Of a stretch of 17,064 nt of DNA, positions 1 to 6,882 are shown piece after piece. The DNA is from JAMCRD01 sp964633405. GTDB lineage: Bacteria; Patescibacteriota; Minisyncoccia; UBA6257; Colwellbacteraceae. The notes under the pieces are model-generated. The model worked only from the letters and a program-made list of their open reading frames with translations, was not told the origin of the DNA and searched no databases. The DNA lies in NCBI GenBank assembly GCA_964633405.1, contig CAZWFV010000013.1:1-17064 (forward strand), given 5' to 3'. The number at the start of each line of letters is the position of its first letter. The stretch's first letter is position 1. A program made the translations under genes and the position numbers.

Positions 1-200
1 TCCAGGACGGCAAATCCATCGGCTTCGGGTACGAGCGGATCCAGAAGTATAAGATTGGGCATATGGCTACGGACCGCGGTCATCGCTTCTCTGCCGTCGC
101 TGACCACAAAGAACTCAGTGCCCTCCCTGCTCATCTCCATGGCAAGTATTTTGTTCAGGATCTCGTCGTCCTGTATAGAAACAACCTTCTTGCTAGCCAT
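1..200 (-). CDS. Response regulator receiver domain protein (partial, runs off window)
   Basis: The 66 visible codons translate to the first half of a CheY-like receiver domain. An acidic pair follows strand beta-1 (D11, D12), a typical S-D-G-x-E-A segment lies near residue 34, and the phosphoacceptor is D54 in the context ILLDPLVP, followed by a DGF motif. Receiver domains take a phosphoryl group from a histidine kinase; any output domain lies outside the window. The start drawn is the ATG at 200, but it has no Shine-Dalgarno sequence and no promoter-like -10. The same frame is open upstream through the 3' half of msrA, so this may not be an independent gene but the C-terminal part of an MsrA-receiver fusion. 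The family call is secure; the start and independence are not. Confidence 0.75.
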   Translation of the reverse strand, partial: MASKKVVSIQDDEILNKILAMEMSREGTEFFVVSDGREAMTAVRSHMPNLILLDPLVPEADGFAVL

Positions 201-754
201 ACCATTAGCCAGTATACCCCGTTGGCCGCCTTGCTTTAATAGCCCGTTATACTCCTCTTTCAATCTCTTGAGTTTGGGAGCTATGACCAGCTGGCAATAC
301 GGGACATTGGCATGTGACTCATAATAGTTCCTGTGATAGTCCTCGGCTTTGAAGAATTTAACGAAGGGCACGACCTCGGTGACGATGGGGTTGGCGTACG
401 ATTTGCCGAGCTCGCTTATATAAGCGTCGGCGGCCTTCTTCTGCTCGGCCGTAGTGTAAAAATCACCGAACGGTACTGCGGGCCGGCGTCATTGCCCTGT
501 CGGTTCAGCGTGGTGGGATCGTGCGTTCCGAAGAATACCTTTAATAGGTCTCTGTACGTCAGCACTGCAGGGTCGAACTCTATCCTGGTGGTCTCGGCGT
601 GTCCCGTCTTTCCGCCGCAGACCCGTTCATAAGTCGGGTCGTCCATGCTCCCTCCCGAATATCCCGGCACGACCGACATCATCCCCCTGAGATTCTTGAA
701 CACCGCCTCCATGCACCAGAAACAGCCGCCGGCGAGATAAGCCGTTTCCTTCAT
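201..754 (-). CDS. msrA: Peptide-methionine (S)-S-oxide reductase, frameshifted
   Basis: MsrA reduces the S-epimer of methionine sulfoxide in proteins. The N-terminus carries the catalytic motif GCFWC (C11 nucleophile, C14), then the family segments GYSGG, GHAE, FDP and the THDPT-NRQGND-GPQYRS block. After residue ~95 the frame fails: translation ends in an arginine-rich tail with a stop at 416. Adding one T to the five-T run (plus-strand 458-462) restores the expected VIFY...EQKKAA helix and the C-terminal blocks with NPIVTEV, EDYHRNYY and PYCQLVI. The gene is therefore a one-base-deleted msrA, either a sequencing error in a homopolymer, a recent pseudogene, or slippage. The restored frame has no stop before the receiver domain. 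Its ATG overlaps the msrB stop (TAATG), implying translational coupling. Confidence 0.85.
458..462 (-). other. Frameshift site in msrA homopolymer
   Basis: A run of five T on the minus strand (A on the plus strand). Six T would keep the MsrA frame, so the deletion maps to this run. Confidence 0.8.
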
Positions 755-1125
755 TAGCCCGCCTTGTTATTGGGGACGAATTTCATCGAGACCGAATTGA
801 CGCAGTGTCTCACGTTCTTAGAAGTAAGCCCTTCGCCTGAAAACGCATGGCCGAGATGGCCGCCGCACCTGGCACAGGTTATCTCGATCCTTTGGCCGTC
901 CGGATCTGGGATGCGCTTTACCGCGCCGGGAATCTCATCGTCGAAGCTGGGCCAACCGCATTTTGCGTCGAACTTGTCTTTCGATCTGTACAGCGGCGCA
1001 CTGCACCTGCGGCAGGTATAAATGCCCTCCTGCCAAAGATCATCATACTCACCGCTAAAAGGAGTCTCTGTACCCTTTCTTACGATTACCCTATCTTCCT
1101 CCGGTGTCAGCTCGTTTAACTTCAT
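754..1125 (-). CDS. msrB: Peptide-methionine (R)-S-oxide reductase
   Basis: MsrB reduces the R-epimer of methionine sulfoxide, complementing MsrA. The 123-residue protein is full length for a single-domain MsrB. The structural zinc site is complete: C38/C41 in CRRC and C84/C87 in CARC. The signature CGWPSFDDE includes the probable resolving C56; GGHLGHAF follows, and the catalytic cysteine is C108 in RHCVNSVS (usually RYCINS). It is the middle gene of a run with the PLP enzyme upstream (26-base gap) and msrA downstream (TAATG overlap). A GGAGG lies 22 bases before the ATG, too far for a normal ribosome binding site, and no start codon lies at a suitable distance from it. Identification is secure. 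Confidence 0.95.
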   Translation of the reverse strand: MKLNELTPEEDRVIVRKGTETPFSGEYDDLWQEGIYTCRRCSAPLYRSKDKFDAKCGWPSFDDEIPGAVKRIPDPDGQRIEITCARCGGHLGHAFSGEGLTSKNVRHCVNSVSMKFVPNNKAG

Positions 1126-1151
1126 ATTAGATCTTAATTAGTGCGTGCCTC

Positions 1152-2201
1152 CTACCACAGTTCGTGGCCCGGGAACTTCCAGGGTAGGGGGGCGGTAGAG
1201 GCTCTGAAATATTCAATGGGCAGGTTGGCTGCAAATCTGTCGCCGTACGGACGATTCCCGTCCGGGAAAAGCATAACAGCATGTATTCTGCCCTTGCTGT
1301 CACGCAGCGAATCAATGTCTCTGCCGTCTTCGCCGTCCTTGTATTTCTTGATGAGTTTAAGTGCGCCGAGATAGGCAAAGCCGCTGCTTGGACCGGCGGT
1401 AAGCCCCATAGTCCAGTTGAACCAAAGGGCGGCCAGGTACGACGGTCTGGTCTCAATCTCAATCTGTTCATCCAGTGATTGGCGCCAGGGCAGAGCAATT
1501 TCCCTCATCCGGTTCAGGTCGCGGACGCCAGGTATCTCCTGACCGGAACTCAACAATACTCCACCGATCTTGATCTTATTCAGACTGCTCCGCAGATGAT
1601 TACTCATACCGACCAGCGTACCTCCAGTTCCGACTCCGGCGACGAACAGTGTCGGCGGATAAGAGAGTTGCTCCAGCATCCTCGGAGCGGTGAAACTAGC
1701 ATGAAGCTTGGTTCCGTCCGGGTTGGCATACTGATCAAGACTTAGATATCCGTTATCAGCGTGCCAGTCTTTAGACCTCCAGCCGCCGCCGCCCAATTTC
1801 CTGGCTGTGGCTATCGCACTTATACCCTCTTCGGGAGGTATAAACTCGGCACCGCTCATCAGCAGAGGATATCTTTTTCCGTCGGGTAGATCAGGTGCCG
1901 CCACAAGTTTGACCCGACGGATCCCAAAGAAACCGGCTATGGATGCAAGTACCACGCCCGTATTCCCGGAGGTTGCCTCAACCAATGTATGCACATTCTT
2001 CAGGACGCCGGACTCCTCTGCCCCGGACAAAAGACCGTAAACGGTCAGGAATTTTATGTTCTCGTATGGCAAGTGGTAGGCTAGAACGACTGACAGATCG
2101 ACTCCATCAATCTCAAACGGGTTAAGCGCGCTGGGAACAGGTATAACCGGAAGCGGCCATTCGTTCCAGTGTTCCAAATAGTAACTATCTTTCGTATTCA
2201 T
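1152..2201 (-). CDS. Cysteine synthase family PLP-dependent enzyme
   Basis: A fold-type II PLP enzyme of the cysteine synthase/cystathionine beta-synthase family, which makes cysteine from an activated serine or performs related beta-replacements. The 349 residues show the substrate-binding loop TSGNTG (77-82), the PLP-phosphate loop GVGTGGTL (189-196), and a C-terminal PDGNRPYGDRF block where the ring-nitrogen serine motif normally lies. The usual N-x-x-x-S-x-K-D-R lysine motif is not recognisable; K50 in ENIKFL sits at the right distance before TSGNTG and is the likely Schiff-base lysine. It lacks the canonical CysK sequence and could have another substrate, so no gene symbol is given. It heads the msrB-msrA run, which fits a role in sulfur amino acid supply or redox stress. 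Confidence 0.85.
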   Translation of the reverse strand: MNTKDSYYLEHWNEWPLPVIPVPSALNPFEIDGVDLSVVLAYHLPYENIKFLTVYGLLSGAEESGVLKNVHTLVEATSGNTGVVLASIAGFFGIRRVKLVAAPDLPDGKRYPLLMSGAEFIPPEEGISAIATARKLGGGGWRSKDWHADNGYLSLDQYANPDGTKLHASFTAPRMLEQLSYPPTLFVAGVGTGGTLVGMSNHLRSSLNKIKIGGVLLSSGQEIPGVRDLNRMREIALPWRQSLDEQIEIETRPSYLAALWFNWTMGLTAGPSSGFAYLGALKLIKKYKDGEDGRDIDSLRDSKGRIHAVMLFPDGNRPYGDRFAANLPIEYFRASTAPLPWKFPGHELW

Positions 2202-2249
2202 GGTTTACGCGATTTGTGCACCGATCCTAGCTCAGTTGTTTATATTTCA

Positions 2250-2278
2250 ATTATACTTAAGATACGGCATATTTGAAT
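2250..2278 (-). promoter_or_regulatory. Promoter candidate for the PLP enzyme-msrBA run
   Basis: A perfect TATAAT on the minus strand at 2250-2255 is preceded by a weak -35 (TTCAAA, 16-base spacer). It lies about 48 bases before the ATG at 2201. A plus-strand TATACT (2252-2257) overlaps it, so the 107-base divergent gap may hold a bidirectional promoter also serving the gene at 2309. Confidence 0.5.
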
Positions 2279-2308
2279 CCAAAAGGCCATGCATAACCCC
2301 TCAATCAA

Positions 2309-2965
2309 ATGTCGGTGGGGCTCTATGTTCTAGACACCTCCGAGCAGATCGCTTCGCTCCGCTCCAAGATAAAGGCGGTTATCGATCTTATTTACAGGAA
2401 AGCCAGGAAATCGGATTTGGACCGCGTCAGTGTGTTGGTCAGGGAGACGAGCGATGAATCGTTGCTTGAGGATCTGGAGGGCGTGGGCGGATATTGCCCT
2501 TCGGCCGACTTCATACAGCTGAGCATAGACCCCTCCAATAGGAAGTTTGTCAGAAACCCCAGCGGAGCTCTGGCCAGGTCGTTTGCTCACGAGCCGCACC
2601 ACGCGGCAAGGATACACGCCGGCATAAACGTAACCCACAGAACGTTCTTGGAGTATATAGTAAGCGAGGGCCTGGTAGACCAGTTCGTCTACGAGATCAC
2701 CGGCAGATTGCCAGTATGGAACAAACCACTGTCCCCTCCGGAAATGGACAGACTATTTAAAATGGTGGAGAAGAATGGGAAGACCAGCATGACCGACAAG
2801 GATTATGAGGAATGGTTCCTGACCGGCTCGCGAGAAAAGAATATACCGCGATGGGCGGGGTATTCTCTGGGATTGTACGCCGTCCGCAGATACCTCAAGT
2901 CGCACCCGAAAGAATCGGCCATAAAGCTGACGGCTATGCCGGCCGGAAATATCCTTAGTGCGTGA
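2309..2965 (+). CDS. DUF2268-like putative zinc-dependent protease
   Basis: A 218-residue soluble protein with a zinc-metallopeptidase motif, H94-E95-x-x-H98 (FAHEPHHAAR), in the context typical of the DUF2268 predicted Zn-protease family. The downstream features also fit: a GLVDQF-like segment after the motif, a GYSLGLYAVRRYL helix near residue 180, and a closing PAGNILSA that resembles the family's PAxEIL ending. No signal peptide or membrane segment is visible, so it should be cytoplasmic. The substrate is unknown. The ATG at 2309 is the first start after an in-frame stop at 2294-2296; no Shine-Dalgarno precedes it. The 3' end overlaps the convergent membrane gene by 11 bases. The family call is by motif and layout. 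Confidence 0.75.
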   Translation: MSVGLYVLDTSEQIASLRSKIKAVIDLIYRKARKSDLDRVSVLVRETSDESLLEDLEGVGGYCPSADFIQLSIDPSNRKFVRNPSGALARSFAHEPHHAARIHAGINVTHRTFLEYIVSEGLVDQFVYEITGRLPVWNKPLSPPEMDRLFKMVEKNGKTSMTDKDYEEWFLTGSREKNIPRWAGYSLGLYAVRRYLKSHPKESAIKLTAMPAGNILSA

Positions 2966-3458
2966 ACGAATAAATAATCAGCAGCACGAGGCTTGAAGGA
3001 AAGCTGTAAAAATAATATCTGGGCAGATAGAAGTTTGGCGATATCTCCGCCCAGTCTTTATACCACCAGATGGAACCGTTCGGTCCCTTTAATAGTTGCC
3101 CGAGGGAATCGAAATTCCAATTAAACAGGAACCAGAAGAAATCCTCGAACGCAAGCACGCCGATCAAACTTGCTAGCAGCAACAATATGTTGCTCGTCAG
3201 GTAGATGTATTCCGACACGAAGACCAGAGGTATGAAGACCGCGAAGACAAGGAAATGATAGTTCAATGGGTATTCCGCCCCGAACATCTTGACCATCAGC
3301 CTAACGACGGGATTGTTGGGGGCAAATCGTTTCGCGTACCATTTATCCTTGCGCCAGCCGCTGCCCCAACCCTTATCTTTCTCGATGATGATTTCGAATA
3401 TGGCGATGGGTAAGGCTAGGAATAAGATATTTGTGAAGTATATAAGATATCCGTTCAT
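2955..3458 (-). CDS. Hypothetical integral membrane protein
   Basis: I do not recognise a characterised family. The 167 residues contain about four hydrophobic stretches: residues ~4-26, ~70-85, ~88-110 and a C-terminal one ending in SFTH. A basic, tryptophan-rich cytoplasmic-type loop sits at ~30-50. A conserved-looking E-D-F-F-W-F-L-F-N patch and a later W-W-Y-K-D-W patch followed by PNFYLPRYY may line a polar site. The longer in-frame start at 3509 lies inside tRNA-Ser, so I chose the ATG at 3458, which has a modest AAAAGGG just upstream. It begins 26 bases after the tRNA with no promoter seen between them, so it may be read through from the tRNA transcript. Confidence 0.7.
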   Translation of the reverse strand: MNGYLIYFTNILFLALPIAIFEIIIEKDKGWGSGWRKDKWYAKRFAPNNPVVRLMVKMFGAEYPLNYHFLVFAVFIPLVFVSEYIYLTSNILLLLASLIGVLAFEDFFWFLFNWNFDSLGQLLKGPNGSIWWYKDWAEISPNFYLPRYYFYSFPSSLVLLIIYSFTH

Positions 3459-3484
3459 GCCCTTTTCTGGATTTGCGTATCCGG

Positions 3485-3571
3485 CGGAGGAGGTGAGATT
3501 CGAACTCACGGTGCCATTTCTGACACACAGCCTTTCCAGGACTGCCGTTTAAACCACTCACGCACTCCTCC
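3485..3571 (-). tRNA. tRNA-Ser(GGA)
   Basis: A full cloverleaf of 87 bases on the minus strand. The 7-bp acceptor is GGAGGAG pairing with CTCCTCC, with discriminator G. The anticodon stem CAGTC/GGCTG closes the loop CTGGAAA, giving anticodon GGA (UCC/UCU serine codons). A long variable arm, typical of class II tRNASer, is followed by T stem-loop GTGAG-TTCGAAT-CTCAC. The 3' CCA is not encoded (CCG follows the discriminator). Confidence 0.95.
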
Positions 3572-3630
3572 TTAACTTAAAAGATGATAGCAGGATGGTC
3601 GAAAATATCCAGCTAAACATGGGGTCATCG

Positions 3631-4536
3631 CTAGACCGACAATTTCTCCAGGGCCGCTATCCTTTCCTCGATGGGAGGATGGGTCATAAAGAGCTTGTGC
3701 CACCACGAAGCCCCTTTTCCTTTGAATGGATTGTCCAGCCACATATGTGCAGTGGAATCCTTGGCCGAAGCCATCGGTACGTTATCCTGCTGTATCTTCT
3801 TGAGGGCCGAAATCAGGCCCTCGGGATAGCGAGTGAGCAGGACACCGGATGCGTCGGCTAAAGCCTCACGGCGGCGGGATATGGCAAGTTGTATAAGCAT
3901 GGTTCCTATGGGAGCAAGGATGGATAATGCTATCGCTATGAGGAAGAATACTTCCCCCGCTTCGTCGTTGCTGCCTCGACCGCCTCCACCGAAGCCTCCC
4001 CAAAACAGTGACCTCAGGAATATATCGGCGATGAGCGATATTATGCCGGCCAGGATCGCGGCGACCGTCGAAACAAGGATGTCGCGGTTCCCGACGTGCG
4101 AGAGTTCGTGAGCAAGCACTCCCTGAAGCTCATCCTTATTGAGCCGCTGGAGAGCGCCCGCGGTCACCGCAACCGCCGCATGTTGCGGGTCGCGGCCCGT
4201 TGCGAACGCATTGATCTGCATCTCGGGCGTCACGTATATCTTCGGTATCGGGAGTCCGGCCGTAATGCAGAGGTTCTCCACCGAATCATAAAGCTGGGGA
4301 GCCTCCTGCTTGCTGACAGGCTTAGCCCGCGCCATCGCCAGCGCAATCGAGGCCGAAGACCAATAACTTATCATCGAATAGATGACGCTGAATATTATCG
4401 CGAATAGCAGGATGCTGTAGTCTCCGTAGACATAGGAGAAAAGCCAACCCAGTCCCACGATGACTATGAAGAACACAACGAACAGCAGCCACGTTCTTCG
4501 GATGTTGGAAGATTGATAGGTATATAAATTGGCCAT
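3631..4536 (-). CDS. htpX: HtpX-family membrane zinc metalloprotease (M48)
   Basis: HtpX is an inner-membrane metalloprotease that cleaves misfolded membrane proteins. The 301 residues hold two N-terminal membrane helices (~15-35 and ~40-65), the catalytic zinc motif H143-E-L-S-H147, two further helices around 155-175 and 197-220, and the third zinc ligand E224 in RREALADASG. The closing THPPIEERIAAL is a family hallmark. A glycine-rich loop (GGFGGGGRG, ~180-188) precedes the fourth helix. It lies 38 bases downstream of lemA, a pairing often seen in CPR and other bacteria, and probably shares lemA's promoter, since no -10 or Shine-Dalgarno is evident at its own ATG. Length and motifs are normal, so the gene looks functional. 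Confidence 0.95.
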   Translation of the reverse strand: MANLYTYQSSNIRRTWLLFVVFFIVIVGLGWLFSYVYGDYSILLFAIIFSVIYSMISYWSSASIALAMARAKPVSKQEAPQLYDSVENLCITAGLPIPKIYVTPEMQINAFATGRDPQHAAVAVTAGALQRLNKDELQGVLAHELSHVGNRDILVSTVAAILAGIISLIADIFLRSLFWGGFGGGGRGSNDEAGEVFFLIAIALSILAPIGTMLIQLAISRRREALADASGVLLTRYPEGLISALKKIQQDNVPMASAKDSTAHMWLDNPFKGKGASWWHKLFMTHPPIEERIAALEKLSV

Positions 4537-4574
4537 ATTAATGACTGACTACGGAGTCGACGACAGTCCGTTGA

Positions 4575-5129
4575 TTATCCGCTGAAATCAACCTTGACCG
4601 GCTCCTTCTCCGCTTCGCTGAGGTCGCCGAAGAATTCCATAGGTTTGAAGTTGAACGTGCCGGCAATCATATTGTACGGAAACTGCTGTATCCTCGTGTT
4701 CAGGTCGCGGACCATTCCGTTGTAGAAACGTCGCGCAGCCTGGATCTTGTCCTCGGTGTCGGTCAGCTCGTTCTGCAGGCTCAAGAAGTTCTCGTTGGCC
4801 TTCAATTGGGGGTAGTTCTCGGCTACGGCGAACAGCGATTTAAGCGCGGCGGACAGCTGGTTTTCGGCGGCCGCCTTGTCGGTGCCCGTCGCCTGCATCG
4901 CCTGCGAACGGGTCTGAGCAACCTTCTCGAATACGCCGGCCTCGTGTTTCATGTATCCTTTCACGCTTTCAACTAGGTTGGGTATAAGGTCGTACCTGCG
5001 TTTCAGCTGTACGTCTATGTCCGAATAAGCTTCCTGAGCGCGGTTCCTCAATCTGACCAGGCCGTTAAAGGCGGCGATGAACCAGATCACCACTATCAGT
5101 AGTATTAACAGGAGAATGTATGTTGCCAT
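4575..5129 (-). CDS. lemA: LemA family protein
   Basis: LemA proteins are membrane-anchored helical-bundle proteins of poorly defined function, often next to HtpX-type proteases. The 184 residues start with one N-terminal membrane helix (~3-22) followed by the family segment N-x-L-V-x-L-R-N-R-x-x-E-A-x-S-D-I-D-V-Q-L-K-R-R-Y-D-L-I-P-N-L-V-E-S-V-K-G-Y, with the signature helix A-E-N-Y-P-Q-L-K-A-N and F-L-x-L-Q-N-E-L-T-D-T-E-D later, ending in a PVKVDF tail. The ATG sits 7 bases after a -10-like TAAGAT, and no Shine-Dalgarno is present, so the transcript may be leaderless. It leads htpX by 38 bases and is probably the first gene of that two-gene unit. Confidence 0.95.
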   Translation of the reverse strand: MATYILLLILLIVVIWFIAAFNGLVRLRNRAQEAYSDIDVQLKRRYDLIPNLVESVKGYMKHEAGVFEKVAQTRSQAMQATGTDKAAAENQLSAALKSLFAVAENYPQLKANENFLSLQNELTDTEDKIQAARRFYNGMVRDLNTRIQQFPYNMIAGTFNFKPMEFFGDLSEAEKEPVKVDFSG

Positions 5130-5136
5130 TGGCTCT

Positions 5137-5164
5137 ATCTTAGCACGCGGCGGGACTTACGCAA
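5137..5164 (-). promoter_or_regulatory. Leaderless-type promoter of lemA-htpX
   Basis: On the minus strand, TTGCGT (5159-5164), a 16-base spacer and TAAGAT (5137-5142) end 7 bases before the lemA ATG. The predicted transcription start coincides with or nearly touches the start codon. Confidence 0.5.
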
Positions 5165-5166
5165 AC

Positions 5167-6789
5167 CTAAGCCGATTCCTCCTTGTCTAACAATTTGAGT
5201 TTGAATTGGGTTGCGCGCTCCGCTTCCAGACGAGTAAGAGATGGGTCACCGTCTTGATTTATAAACTTCATGGCTCCGCCTATGCGCGGATGTACCTTGG
5301 ATAGTTGGCGGTACATCTCCTGGCATATTTTACGGTATCCGGGGTGGCCCTGAGGCGAGGTTCGCAGTTCAAGCATGTGGAATGCCTCTCGGCCGTTGAT
5401 TATGAAGCGGTATCTCATCCTGTGGCCCAACAGGGTCGCATATTGAGCCTCCTCTTCCAAGCCTATATCAAGCATTGTCCTCCAGAGCCCCTCGGACACC
5501 GCGAAACAATCGCGGAAATCCTTCTCGAAACCGGCATCCGCTATCAGCTGCGGGACATCATAGCCATACTTCGCGATAAGACTCTGCCACTCCCAGGCAT
5601 CGACGATGCGATGCCGTTGCAAATCGCGGAATGTGCCGTAGTCGGCGACTATCTCCCACTTATAATGTGCGTCCTCCAGGGCGCGTCCGGGCTTATGACG
5701 TCTGTTTAAGCGCTTGCCCATATAGGCCGAGAATATCCCCTCCTTCTCGGCAATCGATAGTCCATCGGTCTTCTTCTTCAGTTCCGCTTCGGATAGCTCG
5801 CTTGATTTGAACAGCATTTCCGGAACCAGATCGAGTTCGTCCTTCGGACTGAAGGAGATTAATTTGACCATCTGCGAGAAATCGCCGCTTTCCCTCGGCA
5901 GGTATTTTGCGGCTAGATCCTTTACCCCGCGTTCCGTCTCTCTGAGATACATCGCCCAAGCCAGACCCCTTTCCGGCATATCGGCACGCCTCAGGAAGGC
6001 GCCGATCACTTTTCTAGCCTCCCTCAATAGCAGCCTTCCGGTATCGTTAGATTCCTTAAGTTGATCGGCCAGCAAGCGCCTCACCATCGCTTCCAGGGCC
6101 TGGGACGAACACACTATTCCGACGGTGGACTTTGTGGCAACCGGCAGCGTCGGCCTGGCGGCGTCACAAGCCTGGGCTCGAGTGGCGCTCAGCCAGACTG
6201 TTTTCTCCGCGGGATCGGCCGGCTCGGGATTCTTCTTGCGCACATATTCGGTCACTCCTCTGACTACCTTCGAATACAGATCGAAGATCTGGTCCATGTC
6301 CTTCTTATATCTGCCGACCAGTTTGTCAGACAAGTCTCCCGGAGTGAAATACTTATACTCGCCCTTGGCGTTCTTCTTGTCGTAAAAGATATACCTGGTC
6401 GACTGTTCGAGATAGGAGGCCAGACGGCTCCACTCGATCTTCTTGGTAAGCAGATTCGAAGCGTCCTCAACCACCATAGCTACGTTGATTAGCTGTTGCA
6501 CTGAATCGTCGCCGTAGGCGGTGACCACACGGTAGATAAGCTCTTCGGCGCTCTCCTCCCCGGTCGTAGCAAACTCATCGAGATATATCTCGCGTAGATC
6601 GCTGCCCCTCCTGGAAAGCCTGGCCATGGCTGCCGCCGCGAGCAGCGGAGACGACTCTCCAGTAAAAGCGTACACCGAACCCTTCGTGTCGGTTACAACC
6701 CTGCTCAATAATTTATCGCCTTCCTCGGTGATGGACAGGCTGCCGTCGTCGTTCTTCTTTATGTAAGGATTGGGGCCTTTGTTCGGCAT
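5167..6789 (-). CDS. thyX: Two-domain FAD-dependent thymidylate synthase family protein
   Basis: ThyX makes dTMP from dUMP using FAD and methylene-tetrahydrofolate. This 540-residue protein is about twice the usual length and holds two ThyX-like halves. The N-terminal half has a partial signature, R122-x7-S130 followed by R132-Y133 (segment ASYLEQSTRY), and an R-x-x-L-P-x-A-T-K-S-x-V-G-I block. The C-terminal half has R392-H393-R394 (DLQRHR) and an NGREAFHMLELR...QGHPGYRK block. Neither half has the whole RHRx7S motif. Such double-domain proteins are known in CPR bacteria and archaea. The longer start at 6831 would begin inside the groEL terminator's U-tract, so I chose the ATG at 6789, which lies just after a consensus promoter. 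No other thymidylate synthase is visible in the window. Confidence 0.85.
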   Translation of the reverse strand: MPNKGPNPYIKKNDDGSLSITEEGDKLLSRVVTDTKGSVYAFTGESSPLLAAAAMARLSRRGSDLREIYLDEFATTGEESAEELIYRVVTAYGDDSVQQLINVAMVVEDASNLLTKKIEWSRLASYLEQSTRYIFYDKKNAKGEYKYFTPGDLSDKLVGRYKKDMDQIFDLYSKVVRGVTEYVRKKNPEPADPAEKTVWLSATRAQACDAARPTLPVATKSTVGIVCSSQALEAMVRRLLADQLKESNDTGRLLLREARKVIGAFLRRADMPERGLAWAMYLRETERGVKDLAAKYLPRESGDFSQMVKLISFSPKDELDLVPEMLFKSSELSEAELKKKTDGLSIAEKEGIFSAYMGKRLNRRHKPGRALEDAHYKWEIVADYGTFRDLQRHRIVDAWEWQSLIAKYGYDVPQLIADAGFEKDFRDCFAVSEGLWRTMLDIGLEEEAQYATLLGHRMRYRFIINGREAFHMLELRTSPQGHPGYRKICQEMYRQLSKVHPRIGGAMKFINQDGDPSLTRLEAERATQFKLKLLDKEESA

Positions 6790-6798
6790 TACATTTAT

Positions 6799-6827
6799 AT
6801 TATATATGTCGCTTCGCGGGCGGTAAA
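6799..6827 (-). promoter_or_regulatory. Leaderless-type promoter of thyX
   Basis: TTTACC (6822-6827), a 17-base spacer and a perfect TATAAT (6799-6804) on the minus strand. The -10 ends 9 bases before the ATG at 6789. The -35 overlaps the U-tract of the groEL terminator. Confidence 0.7.
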
Positions 6828-6854
6828 ACAAAACCCCGCGGCTGAACCGCGGGG
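6825..6854 (-). terminator. Intrinsic terminator of groES-groEL
   Basis: A perfect 8-bp GC stem, CCCCGCGG with CCGCGGGG (6834-6841 and 6847-6854), closes a 5-base loop. It is followed on the minus strand by TTTTGTTTT. It lies 28 bases after the groEL stop codon. Confidence 0.9.
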
Positions 6855-6882
6855 CTGTGCTGAATTTGTTACGGCCTGGTTA

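Noticed and set aside
3459..3509. N-terminal extension of the membrane protein to 3509
   Set aside because: The extension would be translated from inside tRNA-Ser(GGA), whose 3' end lies at 3485; the internal ATG at 3458 gives a normal membrane N-terminus.
6790..6831. Fourteen-residue longer N-terminus of ThyX
   Set aside because: It would start in the groEL terminator U-tract and cover the thyX promoter, so the mRNA would not include it.
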